DNA of 64,000 nucleotides from Nocardioides sp. Root1257. Lineage in GTDB: Bacteria; Actinomycetota; Actinomycetes; Propionibacteriales; Nocardioidaceae. This document shows positions 1-7,425 of the stretch, piece by piece (within the stretch, counting starts at the first letter, position 1; every line of letters starts with the position of its first letter). The stretch covers positions 1,225,494-1,289,493 of the forward strand of contig NZ_LMDV01000008.1 of the NCBI RefSeq assembly GCF_001425175.1, given 5' to 3'. The translations under genes and the position numbers were made by a program. Below the pieces are notes generated by a model that saw only the letters and a program-made list of their open reading frames with translations, was not told the origin of the DNA and did not search any database.

Positions 1-759
1 GAGCCAGAGGACCTCCAGCCCGGCCCTGCGGGTGGTGGCGGCCAGGGCGGCGTACGCCACCACGACGAGGGCGGCGACCAGCTGCGGTCGCTCGGTCGTG
101 GCCGCGACCCCGAGGCCGAGACCTGAGAGCGCAAGGACAGCGACCAGCTGCGTGGCCACGAGACGGGTGGACAGGCTCAGTGCGAGTGCAGCGGTCAGGA
201 GCGTCGCGCTGACGACCGTGACGAGCTCGGCGGTGTCGAGATCGCCGAGCCAGCCGGCGTTGTCGGCGCCGATCACGTCGAGGGTCAGCAGCCCCAGCGA
301 GACCGTCGTCAGCGCCTCGGCGGCGACCCGCAAGCCGCGTCGGCCGAGGACCACACCCAGGCCGCCGCTGACCGCGGTCAGGCCCACCAGCACCGCCGTA
401 CGTCCGCCGATGCCGAGCCAGGTCCATGCGACGGCGAGGAAGATCACGGCTGCGACGAGGAGGCAGAGCGCGCCGAGCGAGAGCAGGATCCGCGGCACCG
501 ACGCGCCGCTGAGGCCGCGGGCAGGTCGCGGCGGGATCGCCGGTGCCGGGTACGGCGTCCGCTCGACCACCGGCGTCGGGTCCGCTGCGGATACCGCCTG
601 CAGCCGGGCGAGCAGGTCGTCGGCCGTCCGCAGGGTCTGGAGCAGCTCGCTGGCCATCGGGTGAGCCAGATCGAGGCGGCACGCCGGGCAGCGGGACACG
701 CTGACGGGCAGTCGCGAGTCGCAGCTGGGACAGGTGAACGGATCCGCGTAACGAGGCAT
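1..759 (-). CDS. Zinc-ribbon multi-spanning membrane protein (partial)
   Basis: Reading the minus strand from ATG at 759 gives an open frame of 253 codons that runs off the left edge, so the C-terminus is missing. The protein begins with a short zinc ribbon: a CPSC pair near residues 11-14 and a CPAC pair near 24-27. A proline-rich linker follows, then a run of hydrophobic helices from about residue 90. This resembles actinobacterial proteins with an N-terminal treble-clef or zinc-ribbon sensor fused to a DUF2157-like membrane domain. The function is unknown. It lies 48 bases downstream of the HExxH protein on the same strand and may be cotranscribed with it. The frame and composition are clearly coding; the family assignment is inference. 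Confidence 0.75.
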   Translation of the reverse strand, partial: MPRYADPFTCPSCDSRLPVSVSRCPACRLDLAHPMASELLQTLRTADDLLARLQAVSAADPTPVVERTPYPAPAIPPRPARGLSGASVPRILLSLGALCLLVAAVIFLAVAWTWLGIGGRTAVLVGLTAVSGGLGVVLGRRGLRVAAEALTTVSLGLLTLDVIGADNAGWLGDLDTAELVTVVSATLLTAALALSLSTRLVATQLVAVLALSGLGLGVAATTERPQLVAALVVVAYAALAATTRRAGLEVLWL

Positions 760-807
760 GCAGTCATTGACCCACCGGGCCCCGATCGCCGGCCTGAGTA
801 CGCGTCC

Positions 808-1566
808 TCAGCTGCGCAGCTCGGCTGCCCACTCCTCGAAACCCGGGAACACCCGGTCGGCAGCCGCGAGCAGCTCAGGCCCGCTGCTCTCCGGACCGAT
901 CCCGGTCGCCCTCAGCGCGGTCGCGAAGCCGATGCCCAGCACCGCGTGCACGCGCACGGCCATGACGGTGAGCGCGTCCTGGTACCAGATGTAGTTCTCG
1001 GCACCGACCCCGAAGTAGAGCTCGTCGAGGGTCTCCAGCGATCGGTGCTCCGGCGTCACGCTGTCGACCCGGGCCTGCGCGAGGCGGTGCCAGATCTCCG
1101 CGTCCGCCGGCCGCTGCTCGGCGAGGAAGCAGTAGGACAGGTACGTCGCGACGAGCTCGACCAGCCATCCCTGTGGCACATCGAGGCCCATCTCCCGGGC
1201 GTGCAGGTGGCCGAGCTCGTGCACGGCGATCAGGTCGGCGAACCGCTCCGCAGACGCGCGGGAGCCCACCTCGGCGTACGCGTCGACCAGGAAGTTGCCC
1301 GCCGGGTCGGCCGGGATGACCAGATCGAACCCGTTGTCGGAGGCGTACGGGATGCCGTAGGGGATCTCATCCCCGCCGAGGGACCAGCCCCGCGCATCGG
1401 CCACCACGACCGACGGCGCGAAGTCGGTGCCGAGGTGCCCGGAGAGGAAGGCGTGCGAGTCACCCACCAGCTCCTGGAGCTCGGCCGCCCGGTCCTCGTA
1501 CCCGACGCTCGCGCGGGTCCTCGGCTCGCCCGCGATCTCCGCCAGCGTCGTCCAGTCGGTCGTCAT
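808..1566 (-). CDS. Putative HExxH zinc metallopeptidase
   Basis: A 252-residue protein with no signal peptide. The motif HELGH at residues 116-120 is followed by E137, about 17 residues later, which fits a gluzincin-type site (two histidines plus a downstream glutamate as zinc ligands). No close named family is recognised. It may instead be a substrate-specific or inactive relative of M1/M4-like peptidases. The gene starts with ATG just below tRNA-Arg and is followed on the same strand by the zinc-ribbon membrane protein. The motif is seen directly; peptidase activity is inferred. Confidence 0.8.
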   Translation of the reverse strand: MTTDWTTLAEIAGEPRTRASVGYEDRAAELQELVGDSHAFLSGHLGTDFAPSVVVADARGWSLGGDEIPYGIPYASDNGFDLVIPADPAGNFLVDAYAEVGSRASAERFADLIAVHELGHLHAREMGLDVPQGWLVELVATYLSYCFLAEQRPADAEIWHRLAQARVDSVTPEHRSLETLDELYFGVGAENYIWYQDALTVMAVRVHAVLGIGFATALRATGIGPESSGPELLAAADRVFPGFEEWAAELRS

Positions 1567-1592
1567 GGTGCTCCTCAGCGATCGAGATGAGG

Positions 1593-1666
1593 CGCCCCCG
1601 GCAGGACTCGAACCTGCGACCTAGAGATTAGAAGGCTCTTGCTCTATCCAGCTGAGCTACAGGGGC
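1593..1666 (-). tRNA. tRNA-Arg (anticodon TCT)
   Basis: Read on the minus strand, the sequence folds as a complete cloverleaf. The seven-base-pair acceptor stem is GCCCCTG against CGGGGGC, the D-arm contains GCTCAGCTGGATAGAGC, and the T-loop is TTCGAGT. The anticodon loop is CTTCTAA with TCT in the centre (1630-1632 on the plus strand), reading AGA and AGG arginine codons, which are rare in this GC-rich genome. The discriminator base is G, and the 3' CCA is not encoded. Confidence 0.96.
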
Positions 1667-1704
1667 CGGGGGTCGGTGAGGACCCCGCGCAAGGATAGTG
1701 GTTT

Positions 1705-1721
1705 CGAGGCTTCGAGCCTCG
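1705..1721. repeat. Short perfect hairpin, CGAGGCT/AGCCTCG
   Basis: A seven-base-pair inverted repeat with a TCG loop lies just upstream of tRNA-Arg. The context GGTTTCGAGGC shares its core with the hairpin at 46334-46358. It probably belongs to a small dispersed palindrome family. Confidence 0.5.
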
Positions 1722-1770
1722 CGGACCCGGCACTCGACGATCGCGCCGACAGCTCCCGTAGACCGCGGTC

Positions 1771-1802
1771 GCGGCGCCCGGGCTGCGCAAGCCGGGCGCC
1801 GC
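1771..1802 (-). terminator. Probable terminator hairpin of the M23 peptidase gene
   Basis: GCGGCGCCCGG pairs with CCGGGCGCCGC around a 10-base loop. It lies between the end of the M23 peptidase gene and the tRNA gene, both transcribed leftwards. There is no T-tract, as is common for actinobacterial terminators. Confidence 0.55.
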
Positions 1803-1914
1803 GACCCCCCTACCTGGTGCCCAGCATTCCTCCGGAACCGGGAGAAAACAATGACCGAACGGGTGAAGTGTGTGCCGAGGAGGATGAGATCCGAGTCGCG
1901 TGCCGCTCCGGCCG

Positions 1915-3639
1915 TCAGTAGCTCCAGCCGATCAGGTTGTGCGGGTAGATCTGGTTCGCCTTGCCGTCGAGCTTGATGTCGATGTGCAGGTGCGGTCCCG
2001 TCACGCAGCCCCGGTCTCCGGAGTAGCCGAGCAGGGTCCCGGCCTGCACGGTCTGTCCGTTGCTCACCGAGAAGCTGCTCAAGTGCGCGTAGTCGAACCG
2101 GTAGGCGTGGCCGTCACGACTCGAGTTGACGATCAGGTCCTGCTGGGTGCGCCCGATCGCTGCGGCGACCGGGCACCACGCGGAGGTCACGGCGTACGCC
2201 GCCGGGATGCTCACGGTCCCGCCGTACATCGCGTAGACGGGGGTGCCAATCCCGACGGGGAAGTCGTCACCGTTGTGGCCGGAGTAGGTCGTGAGCTTGG
2301 CGTGCGGCTGGATCGGGTAGACCCAGCCGTTCATCCCCGGGAGGGTGGTGGTCTGACCGCCGCCTCCGCCGCCTCCGCAGTTGGGCTCGTTCGCGACGAA
2401 GCCCAGGATGCCCTTGGGCACGAGGCCGTCCACGGTCGTCTTGAAGTCCGCGTCGGCCACCCAGTCACCCCAGAGGAGCCGGTGCCAGGTCGAGGTCTTG
2501 GCGGTGCCCGGCGTCGCACTTCCGTCGACCGCCTGCCCGTTGGTGATGCCGCAGGTGACCGGGAGCCGCGTCCCCACGGGGTAGACCCGGAACTGCGTGC
2601 TGGCGAGCGTCGCCTGCGACTGGCTCTGGGTGCCGGACGCGCCGCCGGCCGTCGAGCCGGTGTAGACCGTGATCCAGCCGACCACGTTCGGTGCCCAGAC
2701 CGCCTTGCCGTTGGCGTCGTAGACGACGAGGTTGCCGTCGTCCTGCAGCACCAGCTGGGTCCCGCCCGAGCCCCACGAGTCGGTGCTCCACTTCGCCGAG
2801 CCGCCGTCGTAGACGACGGCGTTGCCGTCGCCCTGCATGGCGGTCCGGAGGCCGGAGCCGTGCGTCCCGGAGGACCACACGGCGGTCGAGTCCTTGTACT
2901 CGACGAGGTTGCCGTCGTCCTGCTGGACCAGCGTGTACTGGCCGCTGGGTGAGCGGAGGTACTGCCCGGCCAGCAGCGTCTGGCCGGCACCGAGGGCGCT
3001 CGGCACCGCGACCGTCACTGCGGCCGAGGTCACCGACCTGGCCGCGTGACCGGCCTTCGCGCCCGTCACCGTCACGCTGATCGCCGCGCCCTCGTCTGCG
3101 AAGCCGACGGCGTACGTCGGCCCGGTCGCGCCGCTCACGGCGGCCCCGGAGCGGCTCCACTGGTAGCGCAGCGTCGTGCGAGGGCTCCAGGTGCCGGGTA
3201 CGGCGGTCAGGGTCGAGCCGACCGTCGCCGGCCCGGAGATCGTCGGGCTCGGTCCGGCGAGCACACCGGGCGTGACCTTCTTCGCGGCGGAGGCCCTGCT
3301 CGCCGTGGCGTAGCCGGCCCTCCGAGCGGTGACGGTGACGTGGATGCGCTTGCCGGACACGGCGGCGGGCAGCTTCCAGGACCTGCCGGTCGCGCCCTTG
3401 ACCGCGTGGGAACCGACGTACCACTGGTAGGAGAGGCTGGTCGGTCTGGGCGCCCACTTCCGTGGGTTCGCCGTGACCGTCGACCCGACCCGCAGGGTGC
3501 CGCTGACCGCCGGGACGGGCTTGGTGGAGAACGACTTGGTCGCCGAGGCCGAGCCGACCGGACCGACCAGGGCCAGGACGACGGCCGACACCACGAGCAA
3601 CGTCGAGGCTGAGCGCCCCGTCTTCCACCGGAACGACAT
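1915..3639 (-). CDS. Secreted M23 (LytM-type) peptidase with Ig-like repeats and bulb-lectin domain
   Basis: A 574-residue exported protein, probably a peptidoglycan endopeptidase. A signal peptide covers residues 1-34. Two Ig-like repeats occupy about 41-125 and 131-212; they contain YQW and GATG motifs and are the same repeat type as in the protein at 35725. Residues 218-320 form a bulb-type (mannose-binding) lectin domain with three copies of the pattern Q-D-N-V-Y (for example LQDDGNLVVYD at 298-308). After a glycine stretch at 422-428, the M23 domain carries zinc ligands H455 and D459, H519, and HLH at 550-552. The start ATG follows a GGGGGA ribosome binding site. The combination suggests a hydrolase tethered to cell-wall glycans. 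Confidence 0.92.
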   Translation of the reverse strand: MSFRWKTGRSASTLLVVSAVVLALVGPVGSASATKSFSTKPVPAVSGTLRVGSTVTANPRKWAPRPTSLSYQWYVGSHAVKGATGRSWKLPAAVSGKRIHVTVTARRAGYATASRASAAKKVTPGVLAGPSPTISGPATVGSTLTAVPGTWSPRTTLRYQWSRSGAAVSGATGPTYAVGFADEGAAISVTVTGAKAGHAARSVTSAAVTVAVPSALGAGQTLLAGQYLRSPSGQYTLVQQDDGNLVEYKDSTAVWSSGTHGSGLRTAMQGDGNAVVYDGGSAKWSTDSWGSGGTQLVLQDDGNLVVYDANGKAVWAPNVVGWITVYTGSTAGGASGTQSQSQATLASTQFRVYPVGTRLPVTCGITNGQAVDGSATPGTAKTSTWHRLLWGDWVADADFKTTVDGLVPKGILGFVANEPNCGGGGGGGQTTTLPGMNGWVYPIQPHAKLTTYSGHNGDDFPVGIGTPVYAMYGGTVSIPAAYAVTSAWCPVAAAIGRTQQDLIVNSSRDGHAYRFDYAHLSSFSVSNGQTVQAGTLLGYSGDRGCVTGPHLHIDIKLDGKANQIYPHNLIGWSY

Positions 3640-3747
3640 GTTTCCCCCGCAGCTGCCTCTACGACCCGGACGAGCAGGGAGTCTGTCCGAATCGGTGCGG
3701 ACGACATGACGGAATCCGGCAACTCGCGCCGGGTGGCCCAGACCGGA

Positions 3748-5004
3748 TCAGGCCGCCGCGTCGGCCAGCGCGGGCTCGTCGACCGGGGCACCGACGGCGG
3801 CGTCGGCGAGGGCGGTGCGCAGGCGGCGCTGGGAGAGCGACACCAGGGTGAGCGCGCAGGCCATGGCCGTGACGGTGACCGCGAAGGCAGCGGTGTAGCC
3901 GTGGGCGTCGGCGAGCCGACCGGCGGCGCTGGAGCCCAGGGCGTAGCCGACGCCGGTGGCGCTGGCGAGGACGGTCATCGCGGTGGCGACGCGGCCGGGG
4001 GAGACGACCCGCTCCGCCAGGGTGAAGACGCCGATCATGAACGGCGCGACCGCGCAGCCGAGCAGGGCGACCGCCGCGACGAGGGCCGGCAGGCTGCCGA
4101 CGAGGAGCAGCGGCAGCGACAGCACGAGCAGGGCGCCGGCGGCGACCAGGATGCGGCGCTCGGGGCCGAAGCGCTCGGGGATGTACGCCGTGGCGATGCC
4201 GGCCAGCGCGCTGCCGAGGCCGAGGGTGGCGTGGACCAGACCGGCGATGCCGGGCTGGCCGACCTCCGTCGCGAGCACGGTCGTGCCGGTCTGGGTGGCG
4301 CCGAAGAGCGTCCCGATCAGCAGCTGCGCCGAGACGAGCACGAGGAGGACCGGGGTCACCAGGCGACCGGTGGGCAGAGCGGCGCCCTGGCCGCGGACCA
4401 CGCGGGCCGTGCGGTGCAGCGCGAACGCCGTGCCGAAGACTGCCAGCAGCGCGGCCGCGAGCAGCAGCGCACCGCCGGGGGAGACCAGCACGACGCCGAG
4501 GCCGACCAGGGCCGGGCCGATCGCGAAGGACGCCTCGTCGGCTGCGCCCTCGTAGGAGAACGCCACGTCGACGAGCCGGCGCTGCTGGGCGCCGGTGCGC
4601 GAGGTGATCGGCCGCCAGCGCACCCGCGCCAGCGGGCCGACCTGGGGCATCGCGAGACCGGCGAGCGCGGCGGTGCCGACGATCGCTGCGTCCGAGGCGC
4701 CCGCGTGGACCAGGGCGACGAGGAGGGTGAGCGAGGCGGCGCCGGCGATGGACTGCACCAGCACCACGTGGCGCTGGCCGACCCGGTCGGCGAGCGAGCC
4801 GGCGAACGGCGCACCGATCGCGTTCGCCACGGCCAGGGCGCCGGCGGCGAGACCGCCGAGGCCGTAGCTGCCGGTGGCCTCGGAGACCAGGAGCAGGGTG
4901 CCGAGCTGGCTCATCGCGAGCGGCAGCCGGGCGAGGAACGCGACGACGACGTACGGCGTCCCGGCGAGCTCGAAGAGCCGCCGGTAGGAGGCGAGGGGTG
5001 ACAC
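3748..5004 (-). CDS. MFS transporter
   Basis: A 418-residue polytopic membrane protein with about 12 hydrophobic segments. It has the major-facilitator loop signature GSLADRVGQR between helices 2 and 3 and a weaker copy, AAGRLADAHG, in the second half. The substrate cannot be told; drug or metabolite efflux is usual for this type. I place the start at GTG 5004, which follows AAAGG, because the 39 residues encoded upstream of it have no membrane character. The gene is divergent from the GH6 gene, and the 211-base gap between them holds a pair of direct repeats. Confidence 0.88.
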   Translation of the reverse strand: MSPLASYRRLFELAGTPYVVVAFLARLPLAMSQLGTLLLVSEATGSYGLGGLAAGALAVANAIGAPFAGSLADRVGQRHVVLVQSIAGAASLTLLVALVHAGASDAAIVGTAALAGLAMPQVGPLARVRWRPITSRTGAQQRRLVDVAFSYEGAADEASFAIGPALVGLGVVLVSPGGALLLAAALLAVFGTAFALHRTARVVRGQGAALPTGRLVTPVLLVLVSAQLLIGTLFGATQTGTTVLATEVGQPGIAGLVHATLGLGSALAGIATAYIPERFGPERRILVAAGALLVLSLPLLLVGSLPALVAAVALLGCAVAPFMIGVFTLAERVVSPGRVATAMTVLASATGVGYALGSSAAGRLADAHGYTAAFAVTVTAMACALTLVSLSQRRLRTALADAAVGAPVDEPALADAAA

Positions 5005-5028
5005 GGTGGGTGCCTTTCGGGTGCGTCT

Positions 5029-5093
5029 GTACGACGCGCCGAACCCACCTCCAAGACGCGTGAAACCCTCTGCGCCTCCATCGTACGACGCGC
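5029..5093. promoter_or_regulatory. Direct repeat GTACGACGCGC in divergent promoter region
   Basis: The 11-base word GTACGACGCGC occurs at 5029-5039 and again at 5083-5093, between the divergent MFS transporter and GH6 genes. It could be a regulator site. TACGACG-like words are frequent in this genome, so chance is possible. Confidence 0.25.
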
Positions 5094-5215
5094 GCGGACG
5101 GACGGCCGATTCCCGGACCACTCAGCAGAGCGCCAGTTCTGCCGATCCGTGAACAGGCCGGACCTCCGGTGGGCACCCTGGTGTCCAGACCACTCAGCCG
5201 CTCGGGAGGAGCACC

Positions 5216-6388
5216 ATGCGATCAGCCGCCCGCGGCAGCCTCGCGCTGCTGCTCCTCGCGACCCTGCTGACCGTCCCGGTCCCCAGCGCCTCGGCGGCCC
5301 GGGAGCCGCTGCTCCCCTCGGTCGAGGTGTGGCAGCAGGCCCAGCCGGCGTACGCCGAGAACCCGACGAACCCGCTCGCCGGGCGACTGTGGGGCGTCTA
5401 CCAGGGTCCGCAGGACCAGGTCTCCGGCCCGTTCCTGAAGGCGCGCGGCGCCCAGGCGGCGCTGCTCGCGAAGATCGGGCTGCGGCCGCGGACGAAGTGG
5501 TTCGGGGGCTGGGTCGCGGACTCCGAGATCCGGACCACGGTGCAGAAGCACATCGCCGCGGCGCAGGCGGGCGACCCGGACAAGCTCGTGCAGATCGCGG
5601 TCTTCCGGATGAAGCCGTGGGAGCAGGAGGGCTGCACGCGCCGGTCCACGTCGGCGGAGAAGCGCAGCTACCGCCGGTGGATCAACCAGCTCGCCGCCGG
5701 CATCGGGGACACCCCGATGCTCGTGGTGATGCAGCCGGACGGGCCGTTCCTCTGGTGCGTCCCTGACCGGGCCGCGAAGTCCCGGCTGCTGAGCTACGCG
5801 ACCCAGAAGCTGTCGGCGCTGTCGCGCACCAGCGTCTACATCGACGCCGGTGCCGCGGACTGGTGCCAGAACGGGTACGGCGCCGACCCGGAGCGGTGCG
5901 CGGCGCTCCTCGAGCGCACCGGGATCGAGTACGCGCGCGGCTTCGCCCTGGACTCGACCCACTACAACGGCCCGGACGCCAACATCGCCCAGGGCGCGAG
6001 CATCGTCGAGATCCTCCAGCGCGACGGGTACGGCGAGAAGCACTTCATCCTCGACACCGCCAAGAGCGGTCGCCCGATGGCGTGGTCGGACGTGATCCCG
6101 GCCCGCAAGGGCGACCTCAAGGACAACGCCCGCGTGTGCCGGACCGCGGCCCAGACCCGCTGCGTGACGCTCGGCATCCCGCCGACGACCCGCACCGCGG
6201 ACGCGATCTGGGGGCTGACGGAGGAGAACCGGACGACGGCTCGTCGCTACGTCGACGGGTTCGTGTGGTTCGGCCGGCCCTGGCTCTACAACCAGGCCGA
6301 TCCGTTCGTGATGAAGCGGGCGATCACGATGGCCAGGTCGACGCCGTGGCCGGGCCCCCTGCTGCCGACTCCGCTGCCGACCCCCTGA
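5216..6388 (+). CDS. Secreted glycoside hydrolase family 6 protein
   Basis: A 390-residue exported hydrolase of the GH6 (endoglucanase/cellobiohydrolase) type. A signal peptide covers residues 1-27, ending ASA-A. GH6 landmarks appear in order: the QPDG segment with likely acid catalyst D175, YIDAGAADW at 208-216, the DSTHYN strand near 246, and ILDTAKSG at 278-285. There is no carbohydrate-binding module, only a short proline-rich tail. The start ATG is preceded by GGAGGA. The likely reaction is inverting hydrolysis of beta-1,4-glucan, though related actinobacterial proteins could act on the producer's own polymers. It converges on the PGPGW gene with a 6-base gap. Confidence 0.88.
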   Translation: MRSAARGSLALLLLATLLTVPVPSASAAREPLLPSVEVWQQAQPAYAENPTNPLAGRLWGVYQGPQDQVSGPFLKARGAQAALLAKIGLRPRTKWFGGWVADSEIRTTVQKHIAAAQAGDPDKLVQIAVFRMKPWEQEGCTRRSTSAEKRSYRRWINQLAAGIGDTPMLVVMQPDGPFLWCVPDRAAKSRLLSYATQKLSALSRTSVYIDAGAADWCQNGYGADPERCAALLERTGIEYARGFALDSTHYNGPDANIAQGASIVEILQRDGYGEKHFILDTAKSGRPMAWSDVIPARKGDLKDNARVCRTAAQTRCVTLGIPPTTRTADAIWGLTEENRTTARRYVDGFVWFGRPWLYNQADPFVMKRAITMARSTPWPGPLLPTPLPTP

Positions 6389-6394
6389 GAGGGA

Positions 6395-6799
6395 TCAGGC
6401 CAGCGCCTGGGTGCCGATCAGGGCGGTGACCGCCGAGGTCAGCACCGTGGTGGCGACGACGAAGCCGGCCGTCGCGACCACGCCGACCAGCTTGCGGGCG
6501 GGCGTGCCCTCCCGGGGGAAGAGCGCCTGCTTGACGCGGCCGAGCCCGTGGCCGAGGAGCCCGAGCGCGTGCCGGGCCCAGGCGTACTCGAGCGCGAGCA
6601 GCGCGAAGCCGAGGGCGATGACGACGAGGCCCGGACCGGGCAGCACCAGCATCGCGATGCCCGCGGCGATGACCAGGGGGCCGGCGATCGTGACCATGAC
6701 CTTCACCACAACGGCGCGCACCGGGCCGGCGTCCGACCACGAGTCGATGCGGGTCAGCAGCGCCTGGGCGCGCGGGGAGAGCGAGTGGTCAGCGGGCAT
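6395..6799 (-). CDS. PGPGW-family transmembrane protein
   Basis: A small 134-residue membrane protein with the LPGPG motif in the first hydrophobic region (about residues 43-72), which defines the actinobacterial PGPGW/TIGR02611-type family. A second hydrophobic stretch occupies about 103-132. The function of the family is unknown. The start is the ATG at 6799; the alternative frames on the other strand are shadows. Confidence 0.82.
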   Translation of the reverse strand: MPADHSLSPRAQALLTRIDSWSDAGPVRAVVVKVMVTIAGPLVIAAGIAMLVLPGPGLVVIALGFALLALEYAWARHALGLLGHGLGRVKQALFPREGTPARKLVGVVATAGFVVATTVLTSAVTALIGTQALA

Positions 6800-6841
6800 G
6801 CCTCAGGGTGACAGCCCGGCCTGAGAGGTGTCTGAGCGAGT

Positions 6842-6870
6842 TTGGATCGTCTGGTCCCGCCGCTTACCGT
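6842..6870 (+). promoter_or_regulatory. Candidate promoter of the riboswitch-rpf transcript
   Basis: TTGGAT at 6842-6847 and TACCGT at 6865-6870 are separated by 17 bases. Transcription would start near 6877, just before a GTCCCGG/CCGGGAC hairpin and the riboswitch. Confidence 0.5.
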
Positions 6871-6905
6871 CGAGGAGTCCCGGCAGACCGGGACCGCACG
6901 CAGCC

Positions 6906-7060
6906 ACGCCGAGCCCCGTCCGGCCGCGAGTGACTCGAACACCGAGGACGGGGACGGGGGACCCAGGTCTCCGGGTCGTACGACGACCCTCGGGGTGAAG
7001 CCGCACCCGTGCGGCCGGGCCACATCTCCGCCCGAACCCGACAGCTAACTCCGCAGGCGT
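6906..7060 (+). ncRNA. ydaO-yuaA type c-di-AMP riboswitch
   Basis: The leader of the Rpf-like gene carries the conserved blocks of this aptamer in order: ACGGGGGACCCA near 6953-6965, TCGGGGTGAAGCC near 6990-7002, and CCCGAACCCGACAGCTAACT followed by GCAGGCG at 7031-7059. ACGCC at 6906-6910 can pair with GGCGT at 7056-7060 to close P1. The ribosome binding site GAGGAG begins two bases after P1, so ligand binding could affect translation as well as transcription. In actinobacteria this riboswitch class is known upstream of cell-wall hydrolase genes including rpf, and c-di-AMP usually turns expression off. Confidence 0.88.
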
Positions 7061-7072
7061 CGAGGAGAACCC

Positions 7073-7393
7073 ATGCGCATGCGCACTCTCGTGTCCGCGG
7101 CTGCCCTGACGGCGGCCACCATCACCCCCGTCGTCGCGACCACGACGACGGCCGACGGGGCGTCCACCCGCACCTGGGACCGGATCGCCCACTGCGAGTC
7201 CGGCGGTCGCTGGCACATCAACACCGGCAACGGCTACTACGGCGGCCTCCAGATCAGCAAGTCCACCTGGAACGGGTACGGCGGCCGCAAGTTCGCCCAC
7301 CTGCCGAGCCGCGCGACCAAGCGCGAGCAGATCCGGGTCGCCGAGCGGATCCAGAACGGTCAGGGCTGGGGCGCCTGGCCGAGCTGCGCCTGA
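7073..7393 (+). CDS. Secreted Rpf-like transglycosylase
   Basis: A 106-residue exported muralytic enzyme: signal peptide to about residue 29, then a single resuscitation-promoting-factor domain. The catalytic glutamate is E41 in HCESGGRW. C40 and C105 fit the conserved disulfide, and GGLQISKSTW matches the lysozyme-like fold. It probably cleaves peptidoglycan glycan strands during growth or exit from dormancy. It has no LysM or other wall-anchoring domain. A GAGGAG site precedes ATG 7073. The upstream c-di-AMP riboswitch ties its expression to cell-wall stress signalling. Confidence 0.93.
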   Translation: MRMRTLVSAAALTAATITPVVATTTTADGASTRTWDRIAHCESGGRWHINTGNGYYGGLQISKSTWNGYGGRKFAHLPSRATKREQIRVAERIQNGQGWGAWPSCA

Positions 7394-7425
7394 TCCCGAT
7401 CAGCTGACGGGCGGACCGCCTGTGC

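Noticed and set aside
32..664. A plus-strand 210-residue frame at the left edge
   Set aside because: The minus strand there encodes a membrane protein with a CxxC...CxxC zinc ribbon. The plus frame is Ser/Arg/Ala-rich shadow sequence.
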